A stretch of 64,000 nucleotides of DNA, from NCBI RefSeq assembly GCF_003194625.1, contig NZ_QHKX01000003.1:124001-188000 (forward strand), given 5' to 3'. Positions 30,057 through 38,946 of the stretch are shown piece by piece (the first letter of the stretch is position 1; every line of letters begins with the position of its first letter). The position numbers and the translations under genes are program-made. The stretch is from Nocardioides solisilvae (GTDB lineage Bacteria; Actinomycetota; Actinomycetes; Propionibacteriales; Nocardioidaceae). A model generated the notes under the pieces. It made no database searches and was not told where the DNA came from. It saw only the letters and a list, made by a program, of their open reading frames with translations.

Positions 30057-30091
30057 GTAGGTGTTGCGGCTCCGCGCCGGGCGGAAACGGC

Positions 30092-30118
30092 AACGTGGGG
30101 CGCACCGCGCCCCACGTT
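30092..30118 (-). terminator. Terminator hairpin after rho
   Basis: Perfect twelve-base arms AACGTGGGGCGC and GCGCCCCACGTT with a three-base loop, 39 bases after the rho stop and ahead of the response-regulator promoter. Confidence 0.75.
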
Positions 30119-30129
30119 ACTCAATAAAG

Positions 30130-30148
30130 GGTATGGATATAGGTATGG
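30130..30148. repeat. Direct repeat GGTATGG with 12-bp period in an AT-rich patch
   Basis: Two copies of GGTATGG (30130-30136 and 30142-30148) separated by ATATA. They lie in a roughly 30-bp stretch that is strikingly AT-rich for this chromosome, directly after the rho stop codon. Confidence 0.5.
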
Positions 30149-30156
30149 CGCTCGGG

Positions 30157-32187
30157 TCAGGACCGCTTCGCCAGGTCCGGTCCCGACTTCTGCACCCACG
30201 TGAGGAGCTCGATGTTGCTCTGGGTCCCGCGCAGCCGGTCGACCAGCAGCTCACGCGCCTCGCGCGCCTCCATCCCGGCGAGGGAGCGGCGGAGCGTGCG
30301 CACGATCGTGAGCTCCTCCCCCCCGAGCAGGAGCTCCTCGTGCCGGGTGCCGGAGCGCGCCACGTCGACCGCGGGGACGGGGCCCTGCCCCGCCGGGTCG
30401 AGCACGAGGCGAAGCGTCATGCTGGCGGTACCCCGGAACTCGTCCAGGAGGACGTCGTCGACCGGGGAGCCGCTGTCCACCGCCGTCGCGAGGATGGTGA
30501 GCGAGCCGCCGTCCTCCACGTTGCGCGCCGCGCCGAAGAGGCGCTTCGGCGGGTGCAGCGAGGCGGCGTCGACGCCGGCCGCCAGGGTCCGGCCGCCCGA
30601 GGGCGCCGTCGCGTCGTAGGCCCGGCCGAGGCGGGTCAGGCTGTCCAGGAGCAGGACCACGTCGTGCCCGAGCTCGACGAGCCGCTTCGCACGCTCCACG
30701 GCGAGCTCGGCCAGCGTCGTGTGGTCGGCCGCCGGCCGGTCGAAGGTGGAGGCGATCACCTCGCCGCGGACGGCCCGCTGGAAGTCGGTCACCTCCTCCG
30801 GCCGCTCGTCGACCAGCACGACCATGAGGTGGCACTCAGGGTGGTTGGCGCTCACGGACGCCGCGACCGCCTGCACGACGGTGGTGCGGCCGGCCTCGGG
30901 GGGTGCGACCACCAGGCCGCGCTGGCCCTTGCCCAGCGGCGCGAGGAGGTCGACCGTCCGGCCCACCAGGTCGTCGGGCCCGGTCTCGAGCCGCAGCCGC
31001 TCCGTGGGGTGGACCGGGGTGGAGGAGGCGAAGTCGGGCCGCTCGCGGGACGCCTCGGGGTCGGTCCCGTTGACGGTGTCGATCCGCACCATGGGGTTGA
31101 ACTTCTCGCGCCGCTCCCCCTCGCGGGGCTGGCGCACCTGGCCCACGACGGCGTCGCCCCGGCGCAGGCCGTACTTGCGCACCATCGCGAGCGACAGGTA
31201 GACGTCGTCGGTGCCGGGCAGGTAGCCGCTGGTCCGCACGAAGGCGTAGTTCTCCAGGACGTCCAGGATGCCGGCCGCAGGGACCAGCACGTCGTCCTCG
31301 AGGATCGTGGTGTCCGGCTCGCCCCGACCCGCGCGCCCGGCCGGCTGCCGCTCCCGGTCCCGGCCACGGCGGCGGCGGTTCCGCCGGCTGCCGCCCTCCT
31401 CGTCCCCGTGGTCGTCGTGCTCGTCGGCGTCGGCGCGGCTGCGCCGGTCCTGCTGGTCCTGGCGGCCCTGCCTGTCCTGCTGGTCCTGCCGGTCCTGCCG
31501 GTCCTGCTGCCGGCCCTGCCGGTCCTGACCCTGCCGGTCCTGCCGGTCCTGCTGACCCTGCCTGTCCTGCTGGCCCTGCCTGTCATGCTGGCGGCCCTGC
31601 CGGTCGCCCTTCTCCTGCTGAGCCTGCTTGTCCTGCTTGTCCTGCTTGTCCTGCTTGTCCTGCTGCCTGTCCTGCTGCGCCGGCTCCCGAGCCTCCTGGC
31701 CCTTCTTCTCGTGCTGCTCCCCCGCGTCCTGGCCGCCGGCGGCACGCTGGCGCTGACGGGTGCGCTCCCGCCGGGTGGTGGTGACCACGCGGTTGCCCTC
31801 GCCCTCGGTGGCCTCCCGCTCCCCGTCCTGCTGGCGCTGCTGCGGGGCTCGCTCGGACGCCTGGTCGGACGCCTGGTCGGACGCCTGGTCGGCCGCCTGC
31901 TCGGGGGCTCGCTCTGCCTGCCGGGCCTGCCGCGGCGCCTGCTCGGCCGCCTCCGGCGCACCGTTCGCGGGCGCTCCGGACTTCCGGCCGGTGGGCGTCC
32001 CCAGTCCCTTGATCGCCTCGACCAGCTGGGCCTTGCGCATCCCGCTGGCGCCGGGGATCCCGAGCTGCTGGGCCATCGCCTTGAGGTCTGCCAGCAGCAT
32101 GCCGTTGAGGCTGCCCGCACGCTTGCGGGGCGCGGCGCCGCTCGGGGCCGCGTCGGTGGTTCCGGTCGGGTCCGGGGTTTCGCTCAC
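30157..32187 (-). CDS. rho: Transcription termination factor Rho, divergent P-loop
   Basis: A 676-residue hexameric RNA helicase homologue. Residues 24-65 are the Rho N-terminal SAP-like domain, 75-290 a disordered Gln/Asp/Arg/Lys insert, 300-375 the RNA-binding cold-shock fold (NYAFVRTSGYLPG, REKFNPMVRID) and 400-660 the RecA-like motor. The motor is odd. Walker A reads PPEAGRT, with Arg434 in place of the invariant lysine and Glu431 for Lys. The Q-loop lysine is Arg533, the R-loop has Pro575, and the usual DRRxADKR basic stretch is VLDPAGQG (residues 595-602). Walker B Asp515 and the arginine finger Arg615 remain. The GTG start has AGGA upstream. The locus (thrB-rho) is the normal one. Confidence 0.95.
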   Translation of the reverse strand: MSETPDPTGTTDAAPSGAAPRKRAGSLNGMLLADLKAMAQQLGIPGASGMRKAQLVEAIKGLGTPTGRKSGAPANGAPEAAEQAPRQARQAERAPEQAADQASDQASDQASERAPQQRQQDGEREATEGEGNRVVTTTRRERTRQRQRAAGGQDAGEQHEKKGQEAREPAQQDRQQDKQDKQDKQDKQAQQEKGDRQGRQHDRQGQQDRQGQQDRQDRQGQDRQGRQQDRQDRQDQQDRQGRQDQQDRRSRADADEHDDHGDEEGGSRRNRRRRGRDRERQPAGRAGRGEPDTTILEDDVLVPAAGILDVLENYAFVRTSGYLPGTDDVYLSLAMVRKYGLRRGDAVVGQVRQPREGERREKFNPMVRIDTVNGTDPEASRERPDFASSTPVHPTERLRLETGPDDLVGRTVDLLAPLGKGQRGLVVAPPEAGRTTVVQAVAASVSANHPECHLMVVLVDERPEEVTDFQRAVRGEVIASTFDRPAADHTTLAELAVERAKRLVELGHDVVLLLDSLTRLGRAYDATAPSGGRTLAAGVDAASLHPPKRLFGAARNVEDGGSLTILATAVDSGSPVDDVLLDEFRGTASMTLRLVLDPAGQGPVPAVDVARSGTRHEELLLGGEELTIVRTLRRSLAGMEAREARELLVDRLRGTQSNIELLTWVQKSGPDLAKRS
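31438..31671. repeat. Low-complexity repeat inside rho, including four tandem 9-bp units
   Basis: Encodes a run dominated by Gln-Asp-Arg/Lys triplets. An exact 9-bp unit CTGCTTGTC repeats four times at 31624-31659 (Asp-Lys-Gln). The surrounding units are degenerate GTCCTG-based repeats. Such slippage-prone tracts vary in length between strains. Confidence 0.85.
31853..31888. repeat. Three tandem 12-bp units inside rho
   Basis: TCGGACGCCTGG is repeated three times exactly, encoding Asp-Gln-Ala-Ser repeats in the Rho insert domain. Confidence 0.85.
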
Positions 32188-32364
32188 GTCAGTCCTGCCG
32201 TGTCAGTGCCGCGCGGCCCAGCCGCGGGCGTGTCGAGGAGTCCCGCCCCGGACGATCCAGGGCCCGCGGGCCAGGGACGAGCCGGGAGGAGTGCTGCACC
32301 GCCGGCGTTCGACCACCAGGACCGGTGCGTACGCCGAGTGGCGCGGGCTCACGGTAGCACCGGG

Positions 32365-33270
32365 TCAGCCCTCGACGACCAAGGCTCCCTGGCCGGAGAC
32401 CTCGAGGTGCTCCGCCCGCCACCCGCGAGGGGCCCGCCGGAGGAGGCCGGGGACCGAGGCGGCGTCGGTGAGGGCCAGCACCGTGGGGCCTGCGCCGGAG
32501 ACCACCGCCGGGACCCCCGTGTCGCGGAGCGCGTGGACGAGCGCGAGCGTCGCCGGCATCGCCGGCTCCCGCTGCTCCTGGTGGAGCAGGTCCTCGGTCG
32601 CGACCAGCAGGCTCTCGGGTCGTCCGGCGAGCGCCGCGACGAGGAGGGCGGCCCGCCCGGCGTTCCGCGCCGCGTCCGCGTGCGGCACCTGGGCGGGCAG
32701 CAGGCCCCGGGCCGCCTCGGTGGAGACCGGCTCGGGCGGGACGAACGCGACGGTGGTGAGGCGCGGGTCCACGGTCGCCTGCACGCTGAACCAGCGGTCC
32801 TCGTGGCGCCCGGAGATGGTGAACCCGCCGTGCAGCGCGGGCGCGACGTTGTCGGGGTGCCCCTCCAGGTCGGCGGCGATCGCCAGCAGCACCTCGTCGT
32901 CGAGCAGCAGCGCGCCCCCGGCGACCAGCGCCCGGGCCAGGACCAGCCCGCCGACGATCGCGGCCGAGGACGAACCCAGCCCGCGGGCGTGCGGGATCGC
33001 GTTGCGGCAGGCGAGGGCCAGCCCCGGGGGCTCGGCGTCCATGGCCGCGAAGCCGGCCCGCATCGCCCGGACCACCAGGTGGCGCTCGTCGAGCGGCACG
33101 CCGTCGCTGCCCTCGCCCTCGACCGTCACGTCGAGGCCGCCGGAGGTCACCTCGGCCACCAGCTCGTCACGCAGCGCCAGGGCGAGGCCCAGGGTGTCGA
33201 AGCCGGGACCGAGGTTGGCCGAGGTCGCGGGCACGGTGACCCGCACGGGCCCCGCCACGAAGGTCGCCAC
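32365..33270 (-). CDS. thrB: Homoserine kinase
   Basis: A 301-residue GHMP kinase that phosphorylates homoserine on the way to threonine. Motif 1 (VPATSANLGPGFDTLGLAL) and the ATP-binding HARGLGSSSAAIVGG are complete, and the C-terminal VVSGAGPTVLAL motif is present. The GTG start is two bases after the thrC stop, within the argS-lysA-hom-thrC-thrB operon. The next 177 bases to rho hold the rho leader. Confidence 0.97.
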   Translation of the reverse strand: MATFVAGPVRVTVPATSANLGPGFDTLGLALALRDELVAEVTSGGLDVTVEGEGSDGVPLDERHLVVRAMRAGFAAMDAEPPGLALACRNAIPHARGLGSSSAAIVGGLVLARALVAGGALLLDDEVLLAIAADLEGHPDNVAPALHGGFTISGRHEDRWFSVQATVDPRLTTVAFVPPEPVSTEAARGLLPAQVPHADAARNAGRAALLVAALAGRPESLLVATEDLLHQEQREPAMPATLALVHALRDTGVPAVVSGAGPTVLALTDAASVPGLLRRAPRGWRAEHLEVSGQGALVVEG

Positions 33271-33272
33271 GC

Positions 33273-34340
33273 TCAGGCCAGCCCGGCCGCGACGGCCGCC
33301 GCCTCCACCTGCGCGTCGACGACCGTGTCGACGACGGGGCCGATCCCCTCGAGCGCGGTGTCGGTGTCCTTGAGCCCGTGGCCGGTGACGGTGACGACCA
33401 CCGTCTGGCCGGCGTACGACTCGCCCTGCTCCAGCTCCTGGAGCATGCCGGCGACCCCCGCCGCGGAGGCGGGCTCGACGAAGACGCCGTCGCGCCGTGC
33501 CAGCTCGCGCTGGGCCGAGAGGATCTGCTCGTCGGTGACCGAGGCGAAGCGGCCACCCGACTCCTCGGCGGCGGCCACGGCGAGCTTCCAGGAGGCCGGG
33601 TTGCCGATGCGGATCGCGGTCGCGCGCGTCTCGGGGTGCGGGAACGGCTCGCCGGTGACGAGCGGGGCGGCGCCCTCGGCCTGGAAGGCTCGCATCACGG
33701 GCTTGCGGGTGCTCTGCCCGAGGTCGGCGTACTGCCGGTAGCCCAGCCAGTACGCCGAGATGTTGCCGGCGTTGCCGACCGGGAGGAGGTGGACGTCGGG
33801 GGCGTCACCGAGGCGGTCGACCACCTCGAAGGCGGCGGTCTTCTGGCCCTCGAGCCGGACGGGGTTGACCGAGTTGACGAGGGCGACCGGGTAGGCGTCG
33901 GCCAGCCCGCGGGAGAGCCGCAGGCAGTCGTCGAAGTTGCCGCGCACCATGATCACCTGCGCGCCGTGCATGATCGCCTGGGCCATCTTGCCCGCGGAGA
34001 TCTTGCCCTCGGGCACCAGCACCAGCGGCTTGAGCCCCGCCTTGGCGGCGTAGGCGGCCATCGAGGCCGAGGTGTTGCCGGTCGACGCGCAGACGACCGC
34101 CTCGGCGCCCTCGTGCCGCGCCACGGAGATCGCGGTGGTCATCCCGCGGTCCTTGAAGGAGCCGGTGGGGTTGTCGCCCTCGACCTTGAGCCAGACCCGG
34201 CCGCCGGTGAGGCCGGAGAGCCACTGGGAGTCGACCAGCGCCGTCCCGCCCTCGCCGAGGGTGACCGCCGGCGTGCCCTCGGGGATGTCCAGGAGGTCGC
34301 GGTACTCCTCGATCACGCCTCGCCACTGGTGGGCACTCAC
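33273..34340 (-). CDS. thrC: Threonine synthase
   Basis: A 355-residue PLP enzyme converting O-phosphohomoserine to threonine. The PLP lysine is in GSFKDRGM, and the phosphate loop [11 protein letters not shown] and GNPASWK are visible. It is the short actinobacterial/plant-like class. The GTG start overlaps the hom stop (GTGA). A longer reading that joins hom and thrC is a different frame and is rejected. Confidence 0.97.
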   Translation of the reverse strand: MSAHQWRGVIEEYRDLLDIPEGTPAVTLGEGGTALVDSQWLSGLTGGRVWLKVEGDNPTGSFKDRGMTTAISVARHEGAEAVVCASTGNTSASMAAYAAKAGLKPLVLVPEGKISAGKMAQAIMHGAQVIMVRGNFDDCLRLSRGLADAYPVALVNSVNPVRLEGQKTAAFEVVDRLGDAPDVHLLPVGNAGNISAYWLGYRQYADLGQSTRKPVMRAFQAEGAAPLVTGEPFPHPETRATAIRIGNPASWKLAVAAAEESGGRFASVTDEQILSAQRELARRDGVFVEPASAAGVAGMLQELEQGESYAGQTVVVTVTGHGLKDTDTALEGIGPVVDTVVDAQVEAAAVAAGLA

Positions 34341-35629
34341 TCCGCGTCTCCTTCCACCCGCATCACCGAGGTGACCTCGCGGACGATCGTCATCTGCCTC
34401 AGCTGCTCCACGGTCGCCGCCAGCTGTGCGTCGGTGGCCTGGTGGGAGACCACGACGAGCTGGGCGTCCGCCCCGCGCCCCTCCTGCCGCACCGTCTGGA
34501 TGGAGACGTCGTGCTCGGCGAAGGCGTGGGCGACGTCCGCCAGGACGCCGGCGCGGTCCTCCACGTCGATGGCGACGTGGTAGCGGGTGCGGGTCTCCCC
34601 CATCGGGCGCACGGCCCGCTCGGCGTACGCCGACTCCCCGGCGCCCGTGGTGCCGGCCAGCCGGTTGCGCGCGACCGTCACCAGGTCGCCCAGGACGGCG
34701 GACGCGGTGGGGGCGCCGCCGGCGCCCGGACCGTAGAACATGAGCTGCCCGGCGGCCTCGGACTCGACGAAGACCGCGTTGTAGGCCTCGCGCACGCTCG
34801 CGAGCGGGTGGGACCTGGGGATCATCGCGGGGTGAACCCGCACGGAGACCTGGTCGTCGGCCAGCTCCGCGATCGCCAGCAGCTTGACCACGGCGCCCAT
34901 GTCGCGGGCCGAGGCCACGTCGGCGGCGGTCACCTCGGTGATCCCCTCCCGGTGCACGTCGGCGGCGGTGACGCGCGTGTGGAAGGCCAGGCTGGCCAGG
35001 ATCGCGGCCTTGGCCGCGGCGTCGAACCCCTCGACGTCGGCCGTCGGGTCCGCCTCGGCGTACCCGAGCTCCTGGGCCTCCTCCAGCGCCTCGGAGAAGC
35101 CCGCGCCGGAGGTGTCCATCTTGTCGAGGATGAAGTTGGTCGTGCCGTTGACGATGCCCAGCACCCGGGTGACGCGGTCGCCGGAGAGCGACTCGCGCAG
35201 CGGCCGGAGGATCGGGATCGCCGCGGCCACCGAGGCCTCGTAGTAGAGGTCGCGGTCGGCCTTGGCCGCCGCCTCGAAGAGCGTGGGACCGTCCTCGGCC
35301 AGCAGGGCCTTGTTGGCGGTGACGACGGACGCGCCGTTCTCGAGCGCCCGCAGGATCAGGGAGCGGGCGGGCTCGATGCCGCCGATCACCTCGACGACGA
35401 GGTCGACGTCGTCGCGGGAGACGAGGCCCTCGGCGTCCGTGGTCAGCAGGCCCGCGGGCACCTCGACGTCGCGAGGCGCCTCGAGGCGGCGCACCGCGAC
35501 GCCGACGAGCTCGAGGGGAACGCCCACCCGCGCCGCCAGGTCGTCGGCGTGCTCGGTCAGGAGGCGGAAGACCTGGGCACCCACCGAGCCGAAGCCCAGG
35601 AGTGCCACCTTCAGCCGTTTGTCGCTCAT
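34337..35629 (-). CDS. hom: Homoserine dehydrogenase
   Basis: A 430-residue enzyme reducing aspartate semialdehyde to homoserine. The N-terminal Rossmann fold ([13 protein letters not shown]), the catalytic domain ([31 protein letters not shown]) and a C-terminal ACT domain ([23 protein letters not shown] begins it) are present. The ACT domain implies allosteric control, usually by threonine. Its ATG overlaps the lysA stop by four bases. Confidence 0.97.
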   Translation of the reverse strand: MSDKRLKVALLGFGSVGAQVFRLLTEHADDLAARVGVPLELVGVAVRRLEAPRDVEVPAGLLTTDAEGLVSRDDVDLVVEVIGGIEPARSLILRALENGASVVTANKALLAEDGPTLFEAAAKADRDLYYEASVAAAIPILRPLRESLSGDRVTRVLGIVNGTTNFILDKMDTSGAGFSEALEEAQELGYAEADPTADVEGFDAAAKAAILASLAFHTRVTAADVHREGITEVTAADVASARDMGAVVKLLAIAELADDQVSVRVHPAMIPRSHPLASVREAYNAVFVESEAAGQLMFYGPGAGGAPTASAVLGDLVTVARNRLAGTTGAGESAYAERAVRPMGETRTRYHVAIDVEDRAGVLADVAHAFAEHDVSIQTVRQEGRGADAQLVVVSHQATDAQLAATVEQLRQMTIVREVTSVMRVEGDAE

Positions 35630-37041
35630 TCGTCACCCACGTCGGTCGCCAACAGGTCTTCCTCAGTCTCACGTCGTACGACGACGCGCGAGGCGCCGTC
35701 TCGGACCGCGACCACGGGGGGCCGCAGGGCATGGTTGTAGTTGGAGGCCAGGGAGCGGCAGTAGGCGCCGGTCGCCGGGACCGCCAGCAGGTCGCCGGGG
35801 GCGACGTCGGCGGGGAGGAACTCGTCCTTCACCACGACGTCGCCCGCCTCGCAGTGCTTGCCCACGACCCGGGAGAGCCGCCCGGCAGCGCCGGAGTCGC
35901 GGCCGGCCAGCGTGCAGGAGTAGTCGGCGTCGTAGAGCGCGGTGCGGATGTTGTCGCTCATCCCGCCGTCGACGCTCACGTAGGTGCGCCGGGCGCCGCC
36001 GTCCAGCGCCACCTCCTTGACCGTGCCGACCGTGTAGATCGTGCACATCGACGGGCCGACGATCGCGCGGCCCGGCTCGATCGAGAGCCGCGGCACGTCG
36101 AGGCCGAGCGCCCGGCACTCGTGCTCGACGATCGCCCGCATCTCCGCGGCCAGCCGCGCGGGCTCCGCCGGGTCGTCCTGGGTGGTGTAGGCGATCCCGA
36201 ACCCGCCCCCGAGGTCGGTCTCCGGCATCACGACGCCCAGCTCGTCGCGGACCCGGGCGTGCAGCGCCAGCACCCGGCGGGCGGCGACCTCGAAGCCGGA
36301 GGAGTCGAAGATCTGGCTCCCGATGTGCGAGTGCAGCCCGCGGAGCTCCAGCGCCGGCGCCTCCTGCACCCGGCGTACCGCCTCGAGCGCGTCGCCCGAG
36401 GTGATGGAGAAGCCGAACTTCTGGTCCTCGTGGGCGGTCGCGATGTACTCGTGGGTGTGGGCCTCGACACCGGCGGTCACCCGGACCATCACCCGGACGA
36501 GGCGGTCGGGCCGGTCGGGGCCCTCGGCGGTGAGGCGGGTCAGGCGCTCCACCTCGTCGAAGGAGTCGACGATGATGCGGCCCACGCCGAGCCGGACGGC
36601 CCGCGCGAGCTCGGCCTCCGACTTGTTGTTGCCGTGGTAGCCGACCCGGGCCATGTCGAAGCCGGCCCGCTCGGCGACCAGCAGCTCGCCGGCGCTGCAG
36701 ACGTCGAGGTGCAGCCCCTCCTCGGCCACCCAGCGCGCCACGGCGGTGCTGAGGAAGGCCTTGCCGGCGTAGAAGACGTCGAAGTCGGAGAACGCCTCGC
36801 GGAACGCCCGGGCGCGGGCCCGGAAGTCGTCCTCGTCCAGGACGTAGGCCGGGGTGCCGTGCTGCGCGGCCAGCTCGGTGACGGGGATGCCGCCGACCTG
36901 CAGGACGCCGTCGACCTTGCGGGCCGTGCGGGACCACAGGTGGGGCACCAGCGCGTTGGGGTCGGCGGGCTCCCGGAGCCAGGACGGACCGCGGAGGGCG
37001 CCGGGGGCGTGCGCCCACCCGGCCTCGTGGGTGGTGCTCAC
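35626..37041 (-). CDS. lysA: Diaminopimelate decarboxylase
   Basis: A 471-residue PLP enzyme producing lysine from meso-diaminopimelate. The PLP lysine is in [10 protein letters not shown], followed by [18 protein letters not shown], the Gly-rich [10 protein letters not shown] and the dimer-active Cys region KHCEAGD. The GTG start overlaps the argS stop (GTGA). The argS-lysA pairing is conserved in actinobacteria. Confidence 0.97.
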   Translation of the reverse strand: MSTTHEAGWAHAPGALRGPSWLREPADPNALVPHLWSRTARKVDGVLQVGGIPVTELAAQHGTPAYVLDEDDFRARARAFREAFSDFDVFYAGKAFLSTAVARWVAEEGLHLDVCSAGELLVAERAGFDMARVGYHGNNKSEAELARAVRLGVGRIIVDSFDEVERLTRLTAEGPDRPDRLVRVMVRVTAGVEAHTHEYIATAHEDQKFGFSITSGDALEAVRRVQEAPALELRGLHSHIGSQIFDSSGFEVAARRVLALHARVRDELGVVMPETDLGGGFGIAYTTQDDPAEPARLAAEMRAIVEHECRALGLDVPRLSIEPGRAIVGPSMCTIYTVGTVKEVALDGGARRTYVSVDGGMSDNIRTALYDADYSCTLAGRDSGAAGRLSRVVGKHCEAGDVVVKDEFLPADVAPGDLLAVPATGAYCRSLASNYNHALRPPVVAVRDGASRVVVRRETEEDLLATDVGDE

Positions 37042-38717
37042 ATCCGCTCCGGGGCGGAGACGCCGAGCAGACCCAGGCCGTTGGCCAGCACCGTGCGGGT
37101 GGCGGCCACGAGCACGAGCCGGGCCCGGTTGACCGGGCCGGGCTGCTCGTCGCCCTGCGGGAGCATCCGGCACTCGCGGGTGTCGTACCACTTGTTGAAG
37201 ACCGAGGTCATGTCCTCGAGGTAGCGGGCGACCCGATGCGGCTCGCGCAGCTCCGCGGCGCTGGCCACCACCCGCGGGAACTCCGCGAGCGCACGCAGCA
37301 GGCGACCCTCGAGCTCGTGGGAGAGCAGGGCGGGGTCGAAGCCGACCGCGGGGTCCTCGGGCAGGGACATCCCGAGCTGGCCGGCGTTCTCCATCATCCG
37401 GCAGGTCCGGGCGTGGCCGTACTGGACGTAGTAGACCGGGTTGTCGGCCGACGCCTTGGTGATCTCGGCGACGTCCAGGGTCAGCGGGCTGTCGGCCGGG
37501 TAGCGCGCCAGCGAGTAGCGCAGCGCGTCGACCCCGATCTCCTCGACCAGCTCGGTGAGCGTGACGATGGTGCCGGCCCGCTTGGAGAGCCGCAGCTCCT
37601 CGCCGTCGCGGAGGATCTTGACGAGCTGGCCGATCATCACGTCCAGGGTCAGCGCGGGGTCGTCCCCGACGCAGGCCGCCATCGCCCTGAGCCGGCCGAC
37701 GTAGCCGTGGTGGTCGGCGCCGAGCAGGTAGATGCAGTGGTCGAAGCCCCGCGCCCGCTTGTTGAGGTAGTAGGCGGTGTCGGAGGCGAAGTAGGTCAGC
37801 TCGCCGTCGGACTTGATGAGCACGCGGTCCTTGTCGTCGCCGAAGTCGGTGGTGCGCATCCAGAGCGCGCCGCCCTCCTCGAAGACGTGGCCCAGGCCCT
37901 TGAGGCGGGCGAGCGTCTCGGGGACCTCTCCCCCGTCGTGCAGGCTGGTCTCGGAGAACCAGACGTCGAAGTGGGTGTTGAAGAGCTCGAGCTGCTGCTG
38001 CTGCTCGGCCAGCTGCAGCTCGTAGCCCTTCGCCCGGACGGCGGCGAGCCGCTCGTCAGCCGGCAGGTCGAAGATCCCCGGGCTGGCGGCCTCGACGGCC
38101 TTGGCGAGGTCCTGGACGTAGGCGCCGGCGTAGCCGTCCTCGGGCGTCGGCTCGCCGAGGGCGGCGGCGACGATCGAGGCGGCGAAGTGGTTCATCTGGA
38201 CGCCGCGGTCGTTGACGTAGAACTCGCGGGTGACATCCGCCCCGGCGGCCTGGAGCACCCGGCCGATGGCGTCGCCGAGCACCGCCCATCGGGTGTGCCC
38301 GAGGTGGAGGGGACCGGTCGGGTTGGCGGAGATGAACTCCACGTTGATCCGCTGGCCGGCGAGCGTCCGGGTGGTGCCGTACGACGCCCCGGCCGCGACC
38401 ACGTCGGCCGCGACGCGGCCCTGGGCGCCGGCCTCCACGGTGATGTTGAGGAAGCCCGGGCCCGCCACCTCGACGGCGCCCACTCCGTCGGCCTCGCGCA
38501 GCCGGGCGGCCAGCAGCTCGCCCAGGGCGCGGGGGTTGGTCCCGGCCTTCTTGCCCAGCTGCAGCGCGACGTTGGTGGCGTAGTCGCCGTGCCCCTGCTG
38601 CCGGGGGCGCTCGACCGTGACCGACCCCGGGACGCCGTCGGGCAACGTCACCGCGCCCTCGGCCACGAGGGACTCGAGGGCGCTGACGATGGTCGTGGAG
38701 AGCTGGTCCGGGGTCAC
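37038..38717 (-). CDS. argS: Arginyl-tRNA synthetase
   Basis: A 559-residue class I synthetase. The HIGH motif is HLGH (GPLHLGHTRW) and the KMSKS-like loop is RLSKRAGT. The C-terminal anticodon-binding domain is complete (VLVAATRTVLANGLGLLGV). The GTG is six bases behind a TAGGCT box, so translation is probably leaderless. A tRNA-Arg gene lies on the opposite strand 84 bases away. It heads the lysine/threonine operon. Confidence 0.98.
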   Translation of the reverse strand: MTPDQLSTTIVSALESLVAEGAVTLPDGVPGSVTVERPRQQGHGDYATNVALQLGKKAGTNPRALGELLAARLREADGVGAVEVAGPGFLNITVEAGAQGRVAADVVAAGASYGTTRTLAGQRINVEFISANPTGPLHLGHTRWAVLGDAIGRVLQAAGADVTREFYVNDRGVQMNHFAASIVAAALGEPTPEDGYAGAYVQDLAKAVEAASPGIFDLPADERLAAVRAKGYELQLAEQQQQLELFNTHFDVWFSETSLHDGGEVPETLARLKGLGHVFEEGGALWMRTTDFGDDKDRVLIKSDGELTYFASDTAYYLNKRARGFDHCIYLLGADHHGYVGRLRAMAACVGDDPALTLDVMIGQLVKILRDGEELRLSKRAGTIVTLTELVEEIGVDALRYSLARYPADSPLTLDVAEITKASADNPVYYVQYGHARTCRMMENAGQLGMSLPEDPAVGFDPALLSHELEGRLLRALAEFPRVVASAAELREPHRVARYLEDMTSVFNKWYDTRECRMLPQGDEQPGPVNRARLVLVAATRTVLANGLGLLGVSAPERM

Positions 38718-38723
38718 CCGTCA

Positions 38724-38729
38724 AGCCTA
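38724..38729 (-). promoter_or_regulatory. -10 box TAGGCT, leaderless promoter of argS-lysA-hom-thrC-thrB
   Basis: TAGGCT, six bases, then the GTG of argS. Confidence 0.5.
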
Positions 38730-38800
38730 TCCGCGGGTCCCGGTTTCCACTCCGGCAGGTTCGACAGGTAGTCTCCCTGCTCGCGTCGTCCCGACGCACT

Positions 38801-38873
38801 GCCTCCGTAGCTCAGGGGATAGAGCACTGGTTTCCGGTACCAGGTGCCGCAGGTTCGAATCCTGCCGGAGGCG
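38801..38873 (+). tRNA. tRNA-Arg (anticodon CCG)
   Basis: A complete cloverleaf. The acceptor is GCCTCCG/CGGAGGC with discriminator G; the D stem is GCTC/GAGC, the anticodon stem CTGGT/ACCAG with loop TTCCGGT (CCG at 38834-38836), and the T stem GCAGG/CCTGC with TTCGAAT. CCA is not encoded. It reads the CGG codon, frequent in this GC-rich genome. Confidence 0.97.
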
Positions 38874-38878
38874 CAGCA

Positions 38879-38916
38879 CGACGAGGCCCCGACCGCACGC
38901 GGTCGGGGCCTCGTCG
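38879..38916. terminator. Perfect 17-bp hairpin after tRNA-Arg
   Basis: Arms at 38879-38895 and 38900-38916 pair without mismatch around a four-base loop. It serves the tRNA and the convergent LCP gene. Confidence 0.85.
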
Positions 38917-38946
38917 CGTCCCGGGACCCGGTGCCGAACGCCCCGC

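Noticed and set aside
31438..31888. Repeats considered as a CRISPR array
   Set aside because: Units of 9 and 12 bp without spacers, in frame with rho and encoding low-complexity protein; no cas genes.
30061..33741. 1226-codon plus-strand frame opposite rho and thrB
   Set aside because: Leu/Pro/Val-rich run is the complement of the Gln/Asp/Arg repeats of rho; no family resemblance.
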